This document shows positions 51,241 to 60,881 of a DNA stretch of 64,000 bases, one piece after another. The stretch is from positions 1,937,501-2,001,500 of the forward strand of contig NZ_AP028679.1 of assembly GCF_037076455.1 (NCBI RefSeq), read 5' to 3'. The stretch's first letter is position 1. Each line of letters starts with the position of its first letter. Origin of the DNA: Desulfoferula mesophila. Its GTDB lineage: Bacteria > Desulfobacterota > Desulfarculia > Desulfarculales > Desulfarculaceae. A program made the translations under genes and the position numbers. The notes below the pieces were generated by a model that was given only the letters and a program-made list of their open reading frames with translations, was not told the origin of the DNA and did no database searches.

Positions 51241-52602
51241 TTGCAACGCTACTTTGCCAATCCAGCCCTTGACGCGCTATCGCCGGAAGAAATCTACGTC
51301 CTGCAGGAGCAACGCCTGGTTCCCCAGCTTACCTATTGCCGCGACCATTCTGAGTTCTACCGCGAAAAGTTCCGCGCCTGCGGCGTCGAACCGGGCGATA
51401 TCAAAACCTTGGATGACCTGCGGGCCCTGCCGGTTTTCATGAACAAGGACCAAGAGCGCCTGAACGCTCAGGAGTCACTGGAACGCGATGGCCATCCCTT
51501 TGGCACGCATCTGTGCGCCGACCCCAAAGACATCTACCTCACGGGCACCACCTCAGGCACCACCGGCATGCCCACCTTCACCTACACCTTCACTAAGCAG
51601 GACGTGGAGACCATCGCCCCAGCCCTGGGCTGGCGCTTCGCCTATAACGGCCTGGCCTACGGCGACCGGGTGTTGTTCATCTTTGCCCTGGGCATCTACG
51701 CCACCAGCATGTCCCTGTGGGGACTGCGCAGCATAAAAGGAGTGCCCATCGACGTGGACGCCCGGGCCGGTTCCGAGCTTATGCTGCGTTTTGCCGATAT
51801 CACCCGGCCCAAGTACATGGCCACCACGGTGTCTCTATCGGAGTACCTCATTGGCAAGGCCCCGGTCGTGCTGGGCAAGGAGGTGGGTGAGCTGGGTTTC
51901 CGGGGTCTTTTCCTTACCGGCGAGGTGGGGGTGAGCATCCCCGAGGTACGCCAGCGCATTGAGTCGGCCTATGGATGCCGCATATACGACTACTGGGCCC
52001 CGGCCGGCCATGCCATCGCCATCACCTGCGATTCGCCCAGCTACAGTGGCATGCACTGGGTCGCTCCGGACCTGTGCACCAGCTTCGATGACCTGGTGGA
52101 CCCGGAAACCAAACAGCCAGTGCCGGTGGTGAATGGCGCGGTGGGAGAAATGGTGATTACCTCCCTGAGGCGTCAAGCCTCCCCACTGCTCAAGTACGCC
52201 ACCGGCGACATCGTGCAGGTGTGGACCGAACCCTGTCCCCACTGCGGTTTCCCCGGCAAGCGAGCTCAGCTCATAGGCAGGGCCGACGATATGTTGGTGG
52301 TCAAGGGAGTGAATATTTATCCCGCAGCCATCAAACAAGTGGTGCAGGGTTTCACTCCGCAGGTTACTGGCGAGATGCGCATTGTACTGGAGACCCGGCC
52401 CCCCCGTGTGGTGCCGCCACTCAAGCTAAAGCTGGAACGCTCGGGCCAGGTGGTCGACACGGACTTGGAGGGTCTGGCACGGCGTATCGTGGGAGCCATG
52501 CACGATCAGCTTAAGATAAGGCCAGAAATCCAATGGGTAGATTCGGGGAGTCTGGAAAAGTCCACCCGCAAGACGCCTTTGTTTGAAAAGAACTATGAAT
52601 AG
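51241..52602 (+). CDS. PaaK-type phenylacetate-CoA ligase family protein (second copy)
   Basis: 453 residues, close paralogue of the ligase at 36305-37672. P-loop YLTGTTSGTTGMPTFTYTF, DYWAPAGHAI, GRADDMLVVKGVNIYPAAI. It forms an aryl- or acyl-CoA from a carboxylic acid using ATP. Start is TTG at 51241 (an in-frame stop lies at 51220 and no ATG intervenes), with GAAAGG nine bases before. Followed 18 bases later by the metallo-hydrolase gene. The two ligases probably serve related acids brought in by different transporters. Confidence 0.9.
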   Translation: MQRYFANPALDALSPEEIYVLQEQRLVPQLTYCRDHSEFYREKFRACGVEPGDIKTLDDLRALPVFMNKDQERLNAQESLERDGHPFGTHLCADPKDIYLTGTTSGTTGMPTFTYTFTKQDVETIAPALGWRFAYNGLAYGDRVLFIFALGIYATSMSLWGLRSIKGVPIDVDARAGSELMLRFADITRPKYMATTVSLSEYLIGKAPVVLGKEVGELGFRGLFLTGEVGVSIPEVRQRIESAYGCRIYDYWAPAGHAIAITCDSPSYSGMHWVAPDLCTSFDDLVDPETKQPVPVVNGAVGEMVITSLRRQASPLLKYATGDIVQVWTEPCPHCGFPGKRAQLIGRADDMLVVKGVNIYPAAIKQVVQGFTPQVTGEMRIVLETRPPRVVPPLKLKLERSGQVVDTDLEGLARRIVGAMHDQLKIRPEIQWVDSGSLEKSTRKTPLFEKNYE

Positions 52603-52620
52603 CAGGACGAGCGGTTAGAT

Positions 52621-53364
52621 ATGTCATTTGAAATCGTTCCCTTGACCTTGTGCTACTACCAAGCGGAAAAGGGCTACATGACCTATATGACCGGCTACGG
52701 GCAAAACATCATCCGCCCCTTTGTGGTGTGGTTCATCAAGGGGACGTCCAAAAACATAATAGTGGACAGCGGAATAGAGTCCCAGGACTACCGCGACTAC
52801 CACCCCGGATTCAAGGACCTGGAAATCACCCACCTGCAGAGTTTTGACGAGGCTTTAACCTCAGTGGGCATCACCCCGGAGCAGGTGGACATAGTGGTGC
52901 AGACCCACTTGCATTTCGACCATTGCTACAACCTGAGGCGCTGCATCAACGCTGAAGTGCTGGTGCAAAAGGCAGAACTCGACTTCGCCATGGACCCGGT
53001 ACCCTACGCGGGCATATACCGTCCGGAGCTTTGGGAAGGGGCCAACCTGAAACTCATCGAGGGCGAGTATGAAATAGAGCCCGGCCTAACCTTGTTGCCG
53101 GTACCCGGACACGCGGCCGGCGGGCAGGCGGTCTTGGTGGATACCAACAGCGGGACGGTGGCCATCGCAGGCATGTGCACCTGCCAAGAGAATTTTTATC
53201 CTGAGGCCGGGCACCCCATGGTCGGCGACGACCACACCTTGTTGCCAGGCATACTCTTGAACGCCCGCGATGCCTACGAAAGCATGGTACGGCTCAGAAG
53301 CCGTGCCGATAAAATACTGGCTTTGCATGATCCTGACATCCTGCAACAAAAAATTATCTCCTGA
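52621..53364 (+). CDS. MBL-fold metallo-hydrolase (AHL lactonase-like family)
   Basis: 247 residues. Zinc motif VQTHLHFDHCYN (HxHxDH), PGHAAGGQAVL and a late LALHDPDIL place it in the beta-lactamase-fold family that includes N-acyl-homoserine lactonases. Possible roles here are lactone or thioester hydrolysis of a ring-cleavage intermediate. It sits between the ligase and transporter genes of the second catabolic unit. Substrate cannot be assigned. Confidence 0.87.
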   Translation: MSFEIVPLTLCYYQAEKGYMTYMTGYGQNIIRPFVVWFIKGTSKNIIVDSGIESQDYRDYHPGFKDLEITHLQSFDEALTSVGITPEQVDIVVQTHLHFDHCYNLRRCINAEVLVQKAELDFAMDPVPYAGIYRPELWEGANLKLIEGEYEIEPGLTLLPVPGHAAGGQAVLVDTNSGTVAIAGMCTCQENFYPEAGHPMVGDDHTLLPGILLNARDAYESMVRLRSRADKILALHDPDILQQKIIS

Positions 53365-53429
53365 GCAAGTAAAAGATGTGAGCACGATCAAGCCAGAAAA
53401 TCCTGTTCCTATTTCCGCGGGAGGGAAAG

Positions 53430-54692
53430 ATGGTGAAGAAACAGATCACGCGTAGAGAATTTGTGAAAGTGGTGGGGGGCGGCGCCATGGTTGCCGGGGC
53501 GGCGACCTTCGGAGTGCCCACCCTGCTCAGGGCTGCCAACAAGCCCATCAAGTTCGGCCAGCTCAATACAACCTCGGGCATCATGGCCAGCCAGGGCGTG
53601 CCGGCCATGCGCGCCGCGCAGATCGCTCAGGATTTCATCAACCAGTCAGGCGGGATCATGGGGCGCAAGCTGGTGCTGGTGCAGGAAGACGACCAAGTGA
53701 AGCCCAGCGTGGGCGTGCGCAAGTTCAGAAAGCTGGTCCTCGAGGACGAGGTGGAATTTGTCTTCGGCACCAATTCCAGCGGCGTGGGCCTGGCCTGCGT
53801 GCCCCTGGCCAACGAGTTCAAGAAAATATTCATCTCCACCTCCATGAGCGACAAGTACACCGGCGCCAACTGCAGCCCATACGTGTTCAGGATCGGCGAG
53901 TCCACCAGCATGGCCTCCAAAGCCAGCGCCTATTGCATGGTGGCCAACGCTCCGGACGTCAAAAAGTGGGCCGGAATCAATCCCGACTACGTCTTTGGCC
54001 ACGAATCCTGGGAGTTTTTCAAGCAGGGCATGAAGGACAAAAAGCACCCGGTGCAATACGTCAAAGAGTCTTTTTCACCCTTTGGCTGCCAGGACTACAA
54101 GCCTTACATCACCGCCCTGCTGGAATCCAAGGCCGAAGGCGTGTTCACCTCCCTGTGGACCGGGGACCTGATCAACTTCATAAAGCAGGCCAAGCCGTTC
54201 GGATTCTTCGACAAGGTCAAGGTGTTCGTCAACAACACCACCGCCGTGGCGACCTCCATCGGATTGGGCAATGAGATGCTGCCCTTCTGGGGAGAGGCCC
54301 GCTACTATCCCTTCTATCGGGACTCCGAGCTCAACCGCAAGTACATCGGCATGTACCAGAAGAAGTTCGGCGGATACCCCGCGGCCGATACCGGAGCGGA
54401 ATGTTTTGCCGCGGTTCTGGCCCTGAAGCTGGCCATTGAAAAGGTCGGAACCACGGACACCCCCAAGGTGATTGCGGCCCTGGAAGGCTTAGAATTCGAA
54501 GTCCCCGAGGGCAAAAAGTGGATCCGTCCCGAGGATCACAGCGGCATCGACGAGGTGGTGCTGCTGGGTAAATTTCATCACGACCCCAAGTACCCCTTCT
54601 GGGTGTACGACCCCAAGACCTACTTCACGGTGCCGGGCAAGGAACTCGCCATGCCCCTGGACCAGACCGGCTGCAAGATGGCCAAGCCCTAA
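53430..54692 (+). CDS. ABC transporter substrate-binding protein, Tat-exported
   Basis: 420 residues. A twin-arginine signal (TRREFVKVVGGGAMVAGAA) precedes a type I periplasmic receptor fold (KFGQLNTTSGIMASQGVPAM, VLVQEDDQVKPSVGVRKFRKL). Tat export suggests folding in the cytoplasm before secretion, unlike the Sec-type signal of the receptor at 26032-27237. It supplies the LivHMGF complex encoded directly downstream. GGGAGGGAAAG precedes the ATG. Confidence 0.9.
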   Translation: MVKKQITRREFVKVVGGGAMVAGAATFGVPTLLRAANKPIKFGQLNTTSGIMASQGVPAMRAAQIAQDFINQSGGIMGRKLVLVQEDDQVKPSVGVRKFRKLVLEDEVEFVFGTNSSGVGLACVPLANEFKKIFISTSMSDKYTGANCSPYVFRIGESTSMASKASAYCMVANAPDVKKWAGINPDYVFGHESWEFFKQGMKDKKHPVQYVKESFSPFGCQDYKPYITALLESKAEGVFTSLWTGDLINFIKQAKPFGFFDKVKVFVNNTTAVATSIGLGNEMLPFWGEARYYPFYRDSELNRKYIGMYQKKFGGYPAADTGAECFAAVLALKLAIEKVGTTDTPKVIAALEGLEFEVPEGKKWIRPEDHSGIDEVVLLGKFHHDPKYPFWVYDPKTYFTVPGKELAMPLDQTGCKMAKP

Positions 54693-54711
54693 ATTCCCAA
54701 CGACGACAAAT

Positions 54712-54738
54712 CGCCCCCAGGGATTTTCCCTGGGGGCG
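54712..54738 (+). terminator. Intra-operon hairpin after the receptor gene (attenuator-like)
   Basis: Perfect 12-bp inverted repeat CGCCCCCAGGGA/TCCCTGGGGGCG with a 3-base loop, 20 bases after the receptor stop and 54 before livH. No U-tract. Comparable in position to the hairpin at 25992-26020 in the other ABC operon. Confidence 0.65.
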
Positions 54739-54792
54739 TGCAACCTGCCCGCGAATATTAAGCTTCTGTAATTCGGAAGATAAAACAGACGC

Positions 54793-55665
54793 ATGGAATT
54801 TTCCTACTTCATATATCAGCTGATCATCGGTCTGTCCTATAGCATGTTGCTGTTTTTGATCGCATCGGGTCTTACCATTATTTTCGGTCTGCTGAATATT
54901 CCAAACTTTGCCCACGGCTCCCTGTATATGCTGGGGGCCTACTTCACATACTACTTCCTAAAGAGTATTCCCGGGCTGCCCTTCGGCCTAGCCATTGTAT
55001 TTTCTGTAATGGCGGTGGGAATCATCGGAGCGGTCCTGGAGTTCATCCCCCTTCGCAAGATATATGAAAGAACGCACGCCCTGCAGTTGTTGATGACCTT
55101 CAGCTTCATTCTGATGATCGACGACGCCACCAAATATTTCGCGGGCACGGATTTTCTCAGCATTGCCATACCCAAGCTTATGGATGGGGCCATCACCCTC
55201 CCGGGCGATCGGGAAATGCCGATCTACTCCATTTTCATCATCCTGTGCGGCCTGGTGGTTGCCTATCTGCTTTGGCTCGGGTTGTACAAGACGCGACTGG
55301 GTAAGTTGATCCAGGCGGGCACCGCTAACAAGGAAATGCTCAGCGCCCTGGGCATAAACGTACCCAGGCTCTTTACCCTGGTCTTTATTTTAGGCGCCAT
55401 CCTGGCCGGGATGGCGGGCGGCCTGTCGGGCCCTCTCAAAGCGGTCAGCGTGGGTATGGGCGAAACGGTGATCATCACCATCTTCGCCATCGTGATCGTG
55501 GGGGGGGTGGGCAGTCTGAAGGGCGCCTTTATCGCGTCCATTTTGATCGGGGAGTTGAACACCTTCGGGGTGGTCTTCTTCCCCGACTTCGCCATGGCAT
55601 TCACTTATATCTTGGTGATCGTGGTCCTGTTGACCAAGCCGGAAGGCTTATTCAGATCAAGGTAA
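54793..55665 (+). CDS. Branched-chain-type ABC transporter permease (LivH family)
   Basis: 290 residues, multi-helix membrane protein with SGLTIIFGLLNIPNFAHGSLYMLGAY and VIVGGVGSLKGAFIASILIGELNTFG. Usual LivH length, unlike the longer copy at 23414. Pairs with the LivM protein 19 bases downstream in the inner membrane. Confidence 0.92.
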   Translation: MEFSYFIYQLIIGLSYSMLLFLIASGLTIIFGLLNIPNFAHGSLYMLGAYFTYYFLKSIPGLPFGLAIVFSVMAVGIIGAVLEFIPLRKIYERTHALQLLMTFSFILMIDDATKYFAGTDFLSIAIPKLMDGAITLPGDREMPIYSIFIILCGLVVAYLLWLGLYKTRLGKLIQAGTANKEMLSALGINVPRLFTLVFILGAILAGMAGGLSGPLKAVSVGMGETVIITIFAIVIVGGVGSLKGAFIASILIGELNTFGVVFFPDFAMAFTYILVIVVLLTKPEGLFRSR

Positions 55666-55684
55666 CGGAATAAAGTCATTGATT

Positions 55685-56647
55685 ATGCCTTCTAAACCGC
55701 ATAGATTTGAAAACCCCATTATCTGGTTTATCGCCAGCTTGATTATTCTTTGGGTCGCCCCATTATTTTTGCCCACCTTTTATGTCTACCTCATCACCGA
55801 AATATTGATCGTGAGCCTTTTTGCGGTGAGCACCAACGTACTGCTGGGCTTCACCGGGCTGTTGTCATTCGGCCAGGTGGCGTTTTTCGGCTCCAGCGCC
55901 TATGCGGTGTCCTTGCTGATCAAGGGAACCAGTTTGCCCTTTGCGGCCTCGTTTTTCATCTGCGTGGGAATGAGCGCCCTGTGCGCTTTGATCATCGGCT
56001 TGTTCTGCATGCGCTTACGTGGTTTCTACTTCGCCATTATCACGCTGGCCTTCTCGCAAATATTTTTTGTGGTGGCCTACAAGTGGTCCAGCCTCACCGG
56101 CGGAGACGACGGAATCGTGGGCATACCCAAAAAGCCGTTCCTGGCCATGAACATCGACGGGCCGGAAGCCTATTACCACTTCGTGCTGCTAGTGGTGTTG
56201 GTGTCCATGGCCTTGCTTTACCTCATAATCAGGTCGCCCCTGGGCGAGGTGCTGCAAGCCATCCGCGACAATTCCGAGCGTACCGAGTTTCTGGGTATCC
56301 AGGTTCGCAACTACCGCCTGGCCTCCTTCGTGATAGCCGGGACCTTCGGGGGAGTGGCCGGCGCCCTGTTCGCGCCGTTCCAGGGAATCGTCACCCCGGA
56401 GTTGCTGCACTGGTCCCACTCAGCGGAGCCGCTCATGATAAGCCTGCTGGGCGGCATGTACTTTTTCTTCGGTCCCATCGCTGGAGCCATCATCTTCGTG
56501 TTCATCAAGGAATGGATCACCGGTTTTACCGAGTATTGGATGTTTTGGTACGGCCTTTTGCTCATGCTGCTCATCATGTACCTGCCCGGGGGCATCATGG
56601 GGTTCGTGTCCGAGCATTTGAAACGCGGCAAGGATGATTCCAAATGA
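55685..56647 (+). CDS. Branched-chain-type ABC transporter permease (LivM family)
   Basis: 320 residues with LLGFTGLLSFGQVAFFGSSAYAVSLL and GEVLQAIRDNSERTEFLGIQ. ATG at 55685 is chosen over an in-frame TTG two codons upstream. The stop overlaps livG by 4 bases (ATGA). Same transporter class as the minus-strand operon but a different sequence. Confidence 0.92.
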   Translation: MPSKPHRFENPIIWFIASLIILWVAPLFLPTFYVYLITEILIVSLFAVSTNVLLGFTGLLSFGQVAFFGSSAYAVSLLIKGTSLPFAASFFICVGMSALCALIIGLFCMRLRGFYFAIITLAFSQIFFVVAYKWSSLTGGDDGIVGIPKKPFLAMNIDGPEAYYHFVLLVVLVSMALLYLIIRSPLGEVLQAIRDNSERTEFLGIQVRNYRLASFVIAGTFGGVAGALFAPFQGIVTPELLHWSHSAEPLMISLLGGMYFFFGPIAGAIIFVFIKEWITGFTEYWMFWYGLLLMLLIMYLPGGIMGFVSEHLKRGKDDSK

Positions 56648-57396
56648 GTCTGTTAGAGGTACGCTCGGTCAGCAAATCCTTCGGCAAGCTGCAGGCGGTC
56701 AACGGCCTGGACTTGGCAATCGAAGAAGGAGAGGTGCGCTGCATCATCGGGGCCAACGGTGCGGGCAAGACCACTTTGTTCAATCTGATATCCGGACGCA
56801 TTAAGCCTGACAACGGGAAGGTGGTGTTCGCGGGCAAGGAGATATCAGGTATGCGCCCGCCCCACATTGTGCGCAAAGGGCTCAGCCGCTCCTTCCAGGT
56901 TTCCAATTACTTCTCAAACCTCAGCGTCTTTCAAAACGTGCGCATCGCCGTGCTCTCGCGTATGCGCAAAAGCCGTATCTTTTACTGGCCGGTGAGCCGC
57001 CTGGAACAAGTGAACCAGCGTGTAAGTAAGATACTGGAAGACTTCAGCCTGCTGCCCTTGGCCGATGTCATAGCTGACAATCTGTCCCACGGTGACCGCC
57101 GCAAGCTGGAGATAAGTCTGGTGGTGGCCCAGGAGCCCCGCATGCTCCTGTTGGATGAGCCCACCGCGGGCATGAACTCCACGGAGACCGAAAGCACCAT
57201 CCAGTTGATCAAGGACCTGGTAGGCCGCATGCGCCTCACCCTGCTTCTCACCGAGCACGACATGAAGGTCGTGTTCTCCTTGGCCGACAAAATCACCTTC
57301 ATGCATTACGGGCAAGTGGTTTGCGAGGGGCTGCCCCAGGACATCAAGAACAACCGCGACGTGCAGGAGATTTACTTGGGAGGGGAAGTGTGCTGA
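56644..57396 (+). CDS. ABC transporter ATP-binding protein (LivG family)
   Basis: 250 residues. Walker A IIGANGAGKTTLFN, LSHGDRRKLEISLVVAQEP, Walker B LLLDEPTAGMNS and the switch His in LLLTEHDMKVV. Coupled to livM by a 4-base overlap and to livF by a 7-base overlap. Confidence 0.94.
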   Translation: MSLLEVRSVSKSFGKLQAVNGLDLAIEEGEVRCIIGANGAGKTTLFNLISGRIKPDNGKVVFAGKEISGMRPPHIVRKGLSRSFQVSNYFSNLSVFQNVRIAVLSRMRKSRIFYWPVSRLEQVNQRVSKILEDFSLLPLADVIADNLSHGDRRKLEISLVVAQEPRMLLLDEPTAGMNSTETESTIQLIKDLVGRMRLTLLLTEHDMKVVFSLADKITFMHYGQVVCEGLPQDIKNNRDVQEIYLGGEVC

Positions 57397-58103
57397 TCCT
57401 GGAAGTGGACCGTATCAACACCTATTACGGCAAGAGTCACATCTTGCAGGACGTTTCGCTGAAAGTGGAACAGGGGCAGATCGTAGCTCTGCTGGGGCGC
57501 AACGGGGCGGGCAAGACCACCACTCTGCGCAGCATAATGGGGCTTACCCCTCCCCGAAGTGGGGCCGTTCGCTTCAAGGGCCAGGATATTCAGCGCTGCA
57601 AACCTTTTGAGGTGGCTCGCAAGGGGCTGGGCTTTGTGCCTGAAGACCGGGGGATATTCCCAGACATATCCGTGCTGGACAACCTTACCGTCGCCGCCAA
57701 GCAATCAGCCGATGGACAAAGACGCTGGTCCCTTGAAAAGATTTACCATTACTTTCCGGTGCTCCAGCGCTTGCGGGACAACAAGGGGCAAAACCTAAGC
57801 GGGGGCGAGCAGCAAATGCTTACCATCGCGCGCACCCTGATGACTAACCCAGACCTCCTGCTGTTGGACGAGCCTTGTGAGGGCTTGGCCCCTCAGATCG
57901 TGAACCAGGTGCTCTTTGGCCTGATCAAGAGTCTCAAGGAGCAGGAGGGGGTGACCATTCTCCTGGCAGAGCAGAACGCCAGATTTTGCCTGGGTCTGGC
58001 CGATTGGGGTTATTTGCTGGACAAGGGGGCGGTACAATTCGACGCCAGCAGCGAGGAAATCACAAGCAACGAGGAAATACAGCGCAAGTATCTCTCCCTC
58101 TAA
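57390..58103 (+). CDS. ABC transporter ATP-binding protein (LivF family)
   Basis: 237 residues. Walker A LLGRNGAGKTTTL, signature LSGGEQQMLTIARTL, Walker B LLLDEPCEGLAP. GTG at 57390 sits in the livG stop region with GGAGGGG just before; a longer frame to 57321 is read-through inside livG. Last gene of the transporter set. The 248 bases after it, up to the IS, show nothing recognisable. Confidence 0.93.
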   Translation: MLILEVDRINTYYGKSHILQDVSLKVEQGQIVALLGRNGAGKTTTLRSIMGLTPPRSGAVRFKGQDIQRCKPFEVARKGLGFVPEDRGIFPDISVLDNLTVAAKQSADGQRRWSLEKIYHYFPVLQRLRDNKGQNLSGGEQQMLTIARTLMTNPDLLLLDEPCEGLAPQIVNQVLFGLIKSLKEQEGVTILLAEQNARFCLGLADWGYLLDKGAVQFDASSEEITSNEEIQRKYLSL

Positions 58104-58414
58104 TCCCACCTCAGCACCTGCCTTATTTTGATTGAGCGCGCCACCACAGTCCTTACGGGGGCTCTACCTACGGTGTCGGCGCTGCAAAGGAGAGGAAAAA
58201 TGCTCATCCCGTTCTGCTGTGACCTACTCAGTTGACGATATCGGCTACAGGCTTAACTATGGCGATTAGGGCGAAAATTAGCGTAGTATTTGCTAGCTAA
58301 AATCAGGCTGGCTTTTGAGCGGTGGACATCAAGTGATTTCCACTGGTTCGCTGATCCACCCCATTTTTGGCGGACACCCGGTTAAGCGAGTAAATTGCTT
58401 AACGGAGGTGATCC

Positions 58415-58714
58415 ATGACCGATGAGAAGAGTCGGAGGCAGGTAAGCCGTCGGCGGTACTCGGGCGAGTTCAAGACAGAAGCCTATGGCCTTGCCGAGCA
58501 GGTGGGGGTGTCCGGTGCGGCGAAGCAGCTTGGCCTGCATGAATCTCAGCTTTATGCCTGGGGCAAGAAAGCCCGGTATGAGGCGAGCCGTAGCGAGACC
58601 GAAAAGGCACTGGCCATCGAGAATGCCAGGCTCAAGCGCCAACTGGCCAGGCAGGAAGAGGAGTTGGCCCTGTTAAAAAAGGCGGCCGCGTACTTCGCGA
58701 AAGGCCTGAAGTGA
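58415..58714 (+). CDS. IS3-family transposase orfA
   Basis: 99 residues. RRRYSGEFKTEAYGLAEQVGV opens a transposase-8-type HTH (AAKQLGLHESQLYAWGKK), followed by a coiled coil ending in LLKKAAAYFAKGLK, the classical IS3 orfA terminus. GTGA overlap with orfB. Confidence 0.9.
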   Translation: MTDEKSRRQVSRRRYSGEFKTEAYGLAEQVGVSGAAKQLGLHESQLYAWGKKARYEASRSETEKALAIENARLKRQLARQEEELALLKKAAAYFAKGLK

Positions 58715-59577
58715 AGTACGCATTTATACACAAGCATGTAGGCCAAGCCAGCATCCGAGTTCAGTGTGAAGTTTATGGCGTGTCGCGTAGCGGCGATTAC
58801 GCTTGGCGGCGCAGGCAAGATCACCCCCGCCGAAGACAGTTTGCCCGTTATCGGCTGGACCAGTTGGTGGCAGAGGCCTTTGCCGCTCGTAAGGGCCGTA
58901 GCGGCTCGGTGGGGCTTACCCTTGACCTTGATGAGTTGGGCCACAATTATAATCGCAAGACCGTAGCAGCCAGTATGAAAAGGCAGGGGCTGGTTGCCAA
59001 GGCGGCTAAGAAGTACAAAGCTACCACCGACGCGGATCACAACTTGCCGGTTGCCCCGAACCACCTGGGTCAGGATTTCAGCGCCCAAGCCCCGAATCGG
59101 AAGTGGGTCTGCGATATCACCTACCTTTGGATCGGTTAGGGCTGGCTGTGCCTGGCGGTGGTGCTGGATCTTTTCTCGCGCATGGTGGTTGGTTGGGCGA
59201 TGGATAAACGCATGAAGGCCAAGATAGTCCGCGATGCCCTGCAAATGGCCCTTTGTCGGCGAAAAATGCCCAGAGGCGTGATGGTCCACTCGGATCGAGG
59301 CAGCCAGTATTGCTCAAAGCAGTATAAGGCCCTCGTGGCCAAACACGACTTGACCCCCAGTATGAGCGGCAAGGGCAATTGCTATGACAATGCCTGCGCC
59401 GAGAGTTTCTTCCACACTCTCAAGGTGGAGATGGTCCACGGCGAGAGCTTCACCACACGTGAGGACATGCGTCGGGCCATATTCGAGTATATTGAAGTGG
59501 ACTACAACCGATCCATAAGGCACAGCGCCAACGGCTACATCAGCCCGATGGCCTTTGAACGCAAAATGGTCGCTTAA
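58711..59577 (+). pseudogene. IS3-family transposase orfB with in-frame amber codon
   Basis: About 288 residues once the TAG at 59137-59139 is ignored. The frame is continuous: CDITYLWIG, stop, then [19 protein letters not shown]. The family normally has Glu or similar here (GAG to TAG is one base). DDE residues lie in [18 protein letters not shown] and [12 protein letters not shown], so the stop separates the first Asp from the others and should inactivate the enzyme. Unlike the three UGA cases, the codon is UAG in a mobile element, so simple decay is the best reading. Confidence 0.88.
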
Positions 59578-59739
59578 CTAATTGTCCGCTGTTACTGGGT
59601 AGGATCAAGCCTGCCGACATTAAAGGCGGGATTCAATCGTCCTGTGGGCAGAGGTATGCACCCCAGTCTCCCCAAAATAAGCAAAACCAAGGGTCGACGC
59701 GGGGGCCGGGAGCGCCGGTCGATCGGGGCGCCAAGGTAT

Positions 59740-60645
59740 CTAGCCGTTCGCCTCAGGGCCGACCCTTTCGCCGGCCGAACGCTTTCGGGAGGAGCGGTTT
59801 AGAAACGCCCCGCCCAGCATGATCATGCAGCCCCCGACCACCAGGCGCCAGGATATGGGCTCGCCGAACATCACCACCCCCCAGGCCGCGGCGATGACCA
59901 CCTGGCTCATCAGCACTACCCCCCCCTCAGCTGCGGGCAGGTGGAAGAAGCCCTGGTTCATCAGCACCTGGCCGAAGGTGGCCACTACCCCGATGCCGAC
60001 CAGATAGAGCATGCCGATGCCGCTGGACAGCACGGGCTCGGAGCCTATGGCCAGGGGCCAGATGGATACCACTGCCGCCGCCAGGCAAAAGAAAAAGTAG
60101 ATGGCATACGGGCTGTGCCGGCTGGAGAGGCGGCGTACCAGGGAGGTGTTTAGCCCGGCCAGCACGGCCGTGATCAGGGCATAAATATGTCCCAGGCATA
60201 GCTGGATGCCACCACCGCGGAACAAAATTACCAAAGTGCCGGCAAAGGCCAGAGCCAGAAAAAGCCAGTCGCGGGGGGCAAGGCGCTCGTCATTGAGCCA
60301 GGGCGAGAACAGGGCCGCGAAAGCGGGGAACATGTAAAACAAAACCATCACCTCGGCCAGGGGTATCTGGCGCAGGGCCATCATCATGGACAAAAAGCCG
60401 AAGGTGCCGGACAGCCCTCGCAAAGAGAGCAGCTTCAAGTCCGGGCCCACCAGCGGCACCTTGTACACCAGAGCCACGGCGGCCATGAGCACGATGCCCA
60501 CCAGGGCGCGGTAGAAGCTGATCTGCCAGATGCCTACCTGACTGCCGGCGAGCTTCACTCCTACCCCCACCAGGGCAAAGAAAAAGGCCGAGCCCACCAT
60601 GCATACCGCCCCCGCCAGGCGCTTATTGCCTCGCGGGTTGGCCAT
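59740..60645 (-). CDS. EamA/DMT-family membrane transporter
   Basis: 301 residues with about ten hydrophobic helices in two EamA repeats (AVCMVGSAFFFALVGVGVKLAG; LNTSLVRRLSSRHSPYAIYFF). RhaT/EamA-type exporters move amino acids or other metabolites; substrate unknown. ATG at 60645; a longer frame to 60708 has no support. A second, broken member of the family follows 237 bases away on the same strand. Confidence 0.88.
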   Translation of the reverse strand: MANPRGNKRLAGAVCMVGSAFFFALVGVGVKLAGSQVGIWQISFYRALVGIVLMAAVALVYKVPLVGPDLKLLSLRGLSGTFGFLSMMMALRQIPLAEVMVLFYMFPAFAALFSPWLNDERLAPRDWLFLALAFAGTLVILFRGGGIQLCLGHIYALITAVLAGLNTSLVRRLSSRHSPYAIYFFFCLAAAVVSIWPLAIGSEPVLSSGIGMLYLVGIGVVATFGQVLMNQGFFHLPAAEGGVVLMSQVVIAAAWGVVMFGEPISWRLVVGGCMIMLGGAFLNRSSRKRSAGERVGPEANG

Positions 60646-60792
60646 ATCAATAGGCTCCGGCTGATGCTGACGCGTGCATGGGCGGCTGTCTGCCTTTGTC
60701 CACGGCACTAGACTGGAAACAGTTCAGGGCTTTTTCCCTGGCCAGTCAAGAATCGTAGATATTGGGTTATCTCGTTCAGGGGTATCCAATCC

Positions 60793-60858
60793 ATGATCGA
60801 GGCATGGAAGAAAGATTACAACCGAAAGCGTATCCACAGGTCCTTGGGCAACCAAATT
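60793..60858 (+). repeat. IS3 transposase C-terminal fragment
   Basis: Reads EAWKKDYNRKRIHRSLGN, the DYNxxRxHxSLG ending of IS3-family orfB proteins, with no catalytic core upstream. A decayed insertion-sequence scrap inside the intergenic region of the two DMT genes. Confidence 0.65.
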
Positions 60859-60881
60859 GGAAATACCGCCCAAAAAAGACG

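Larger units (their letters stand above)
58352..59606 (+). mobile_element. IS3-family insertion sequence with interrupted transposase
   Basis: 1255 bp. Inverted repeats are clear: left TGATCCACCCCATTTTTGGC then GGACA and GTTAAGCGA; right, read inward, TGATCCTACCCAGTAACAGC then GGACA and GTTAAGCGA. No exact target duplication is visible, suggesting an old insertion or later rearrangement. Carries orfA and an amber-interrupted orfB. Confidence 0.85.

Noticed and set aside
59137-59139. In-frame TAG in an IS transposase as possible recoding (pyrrolysine)
   Set aside because: It is UAG in a decaying mobile element, between catalytic residues, with no pyl genes in view; nonsense mutation is simpler.
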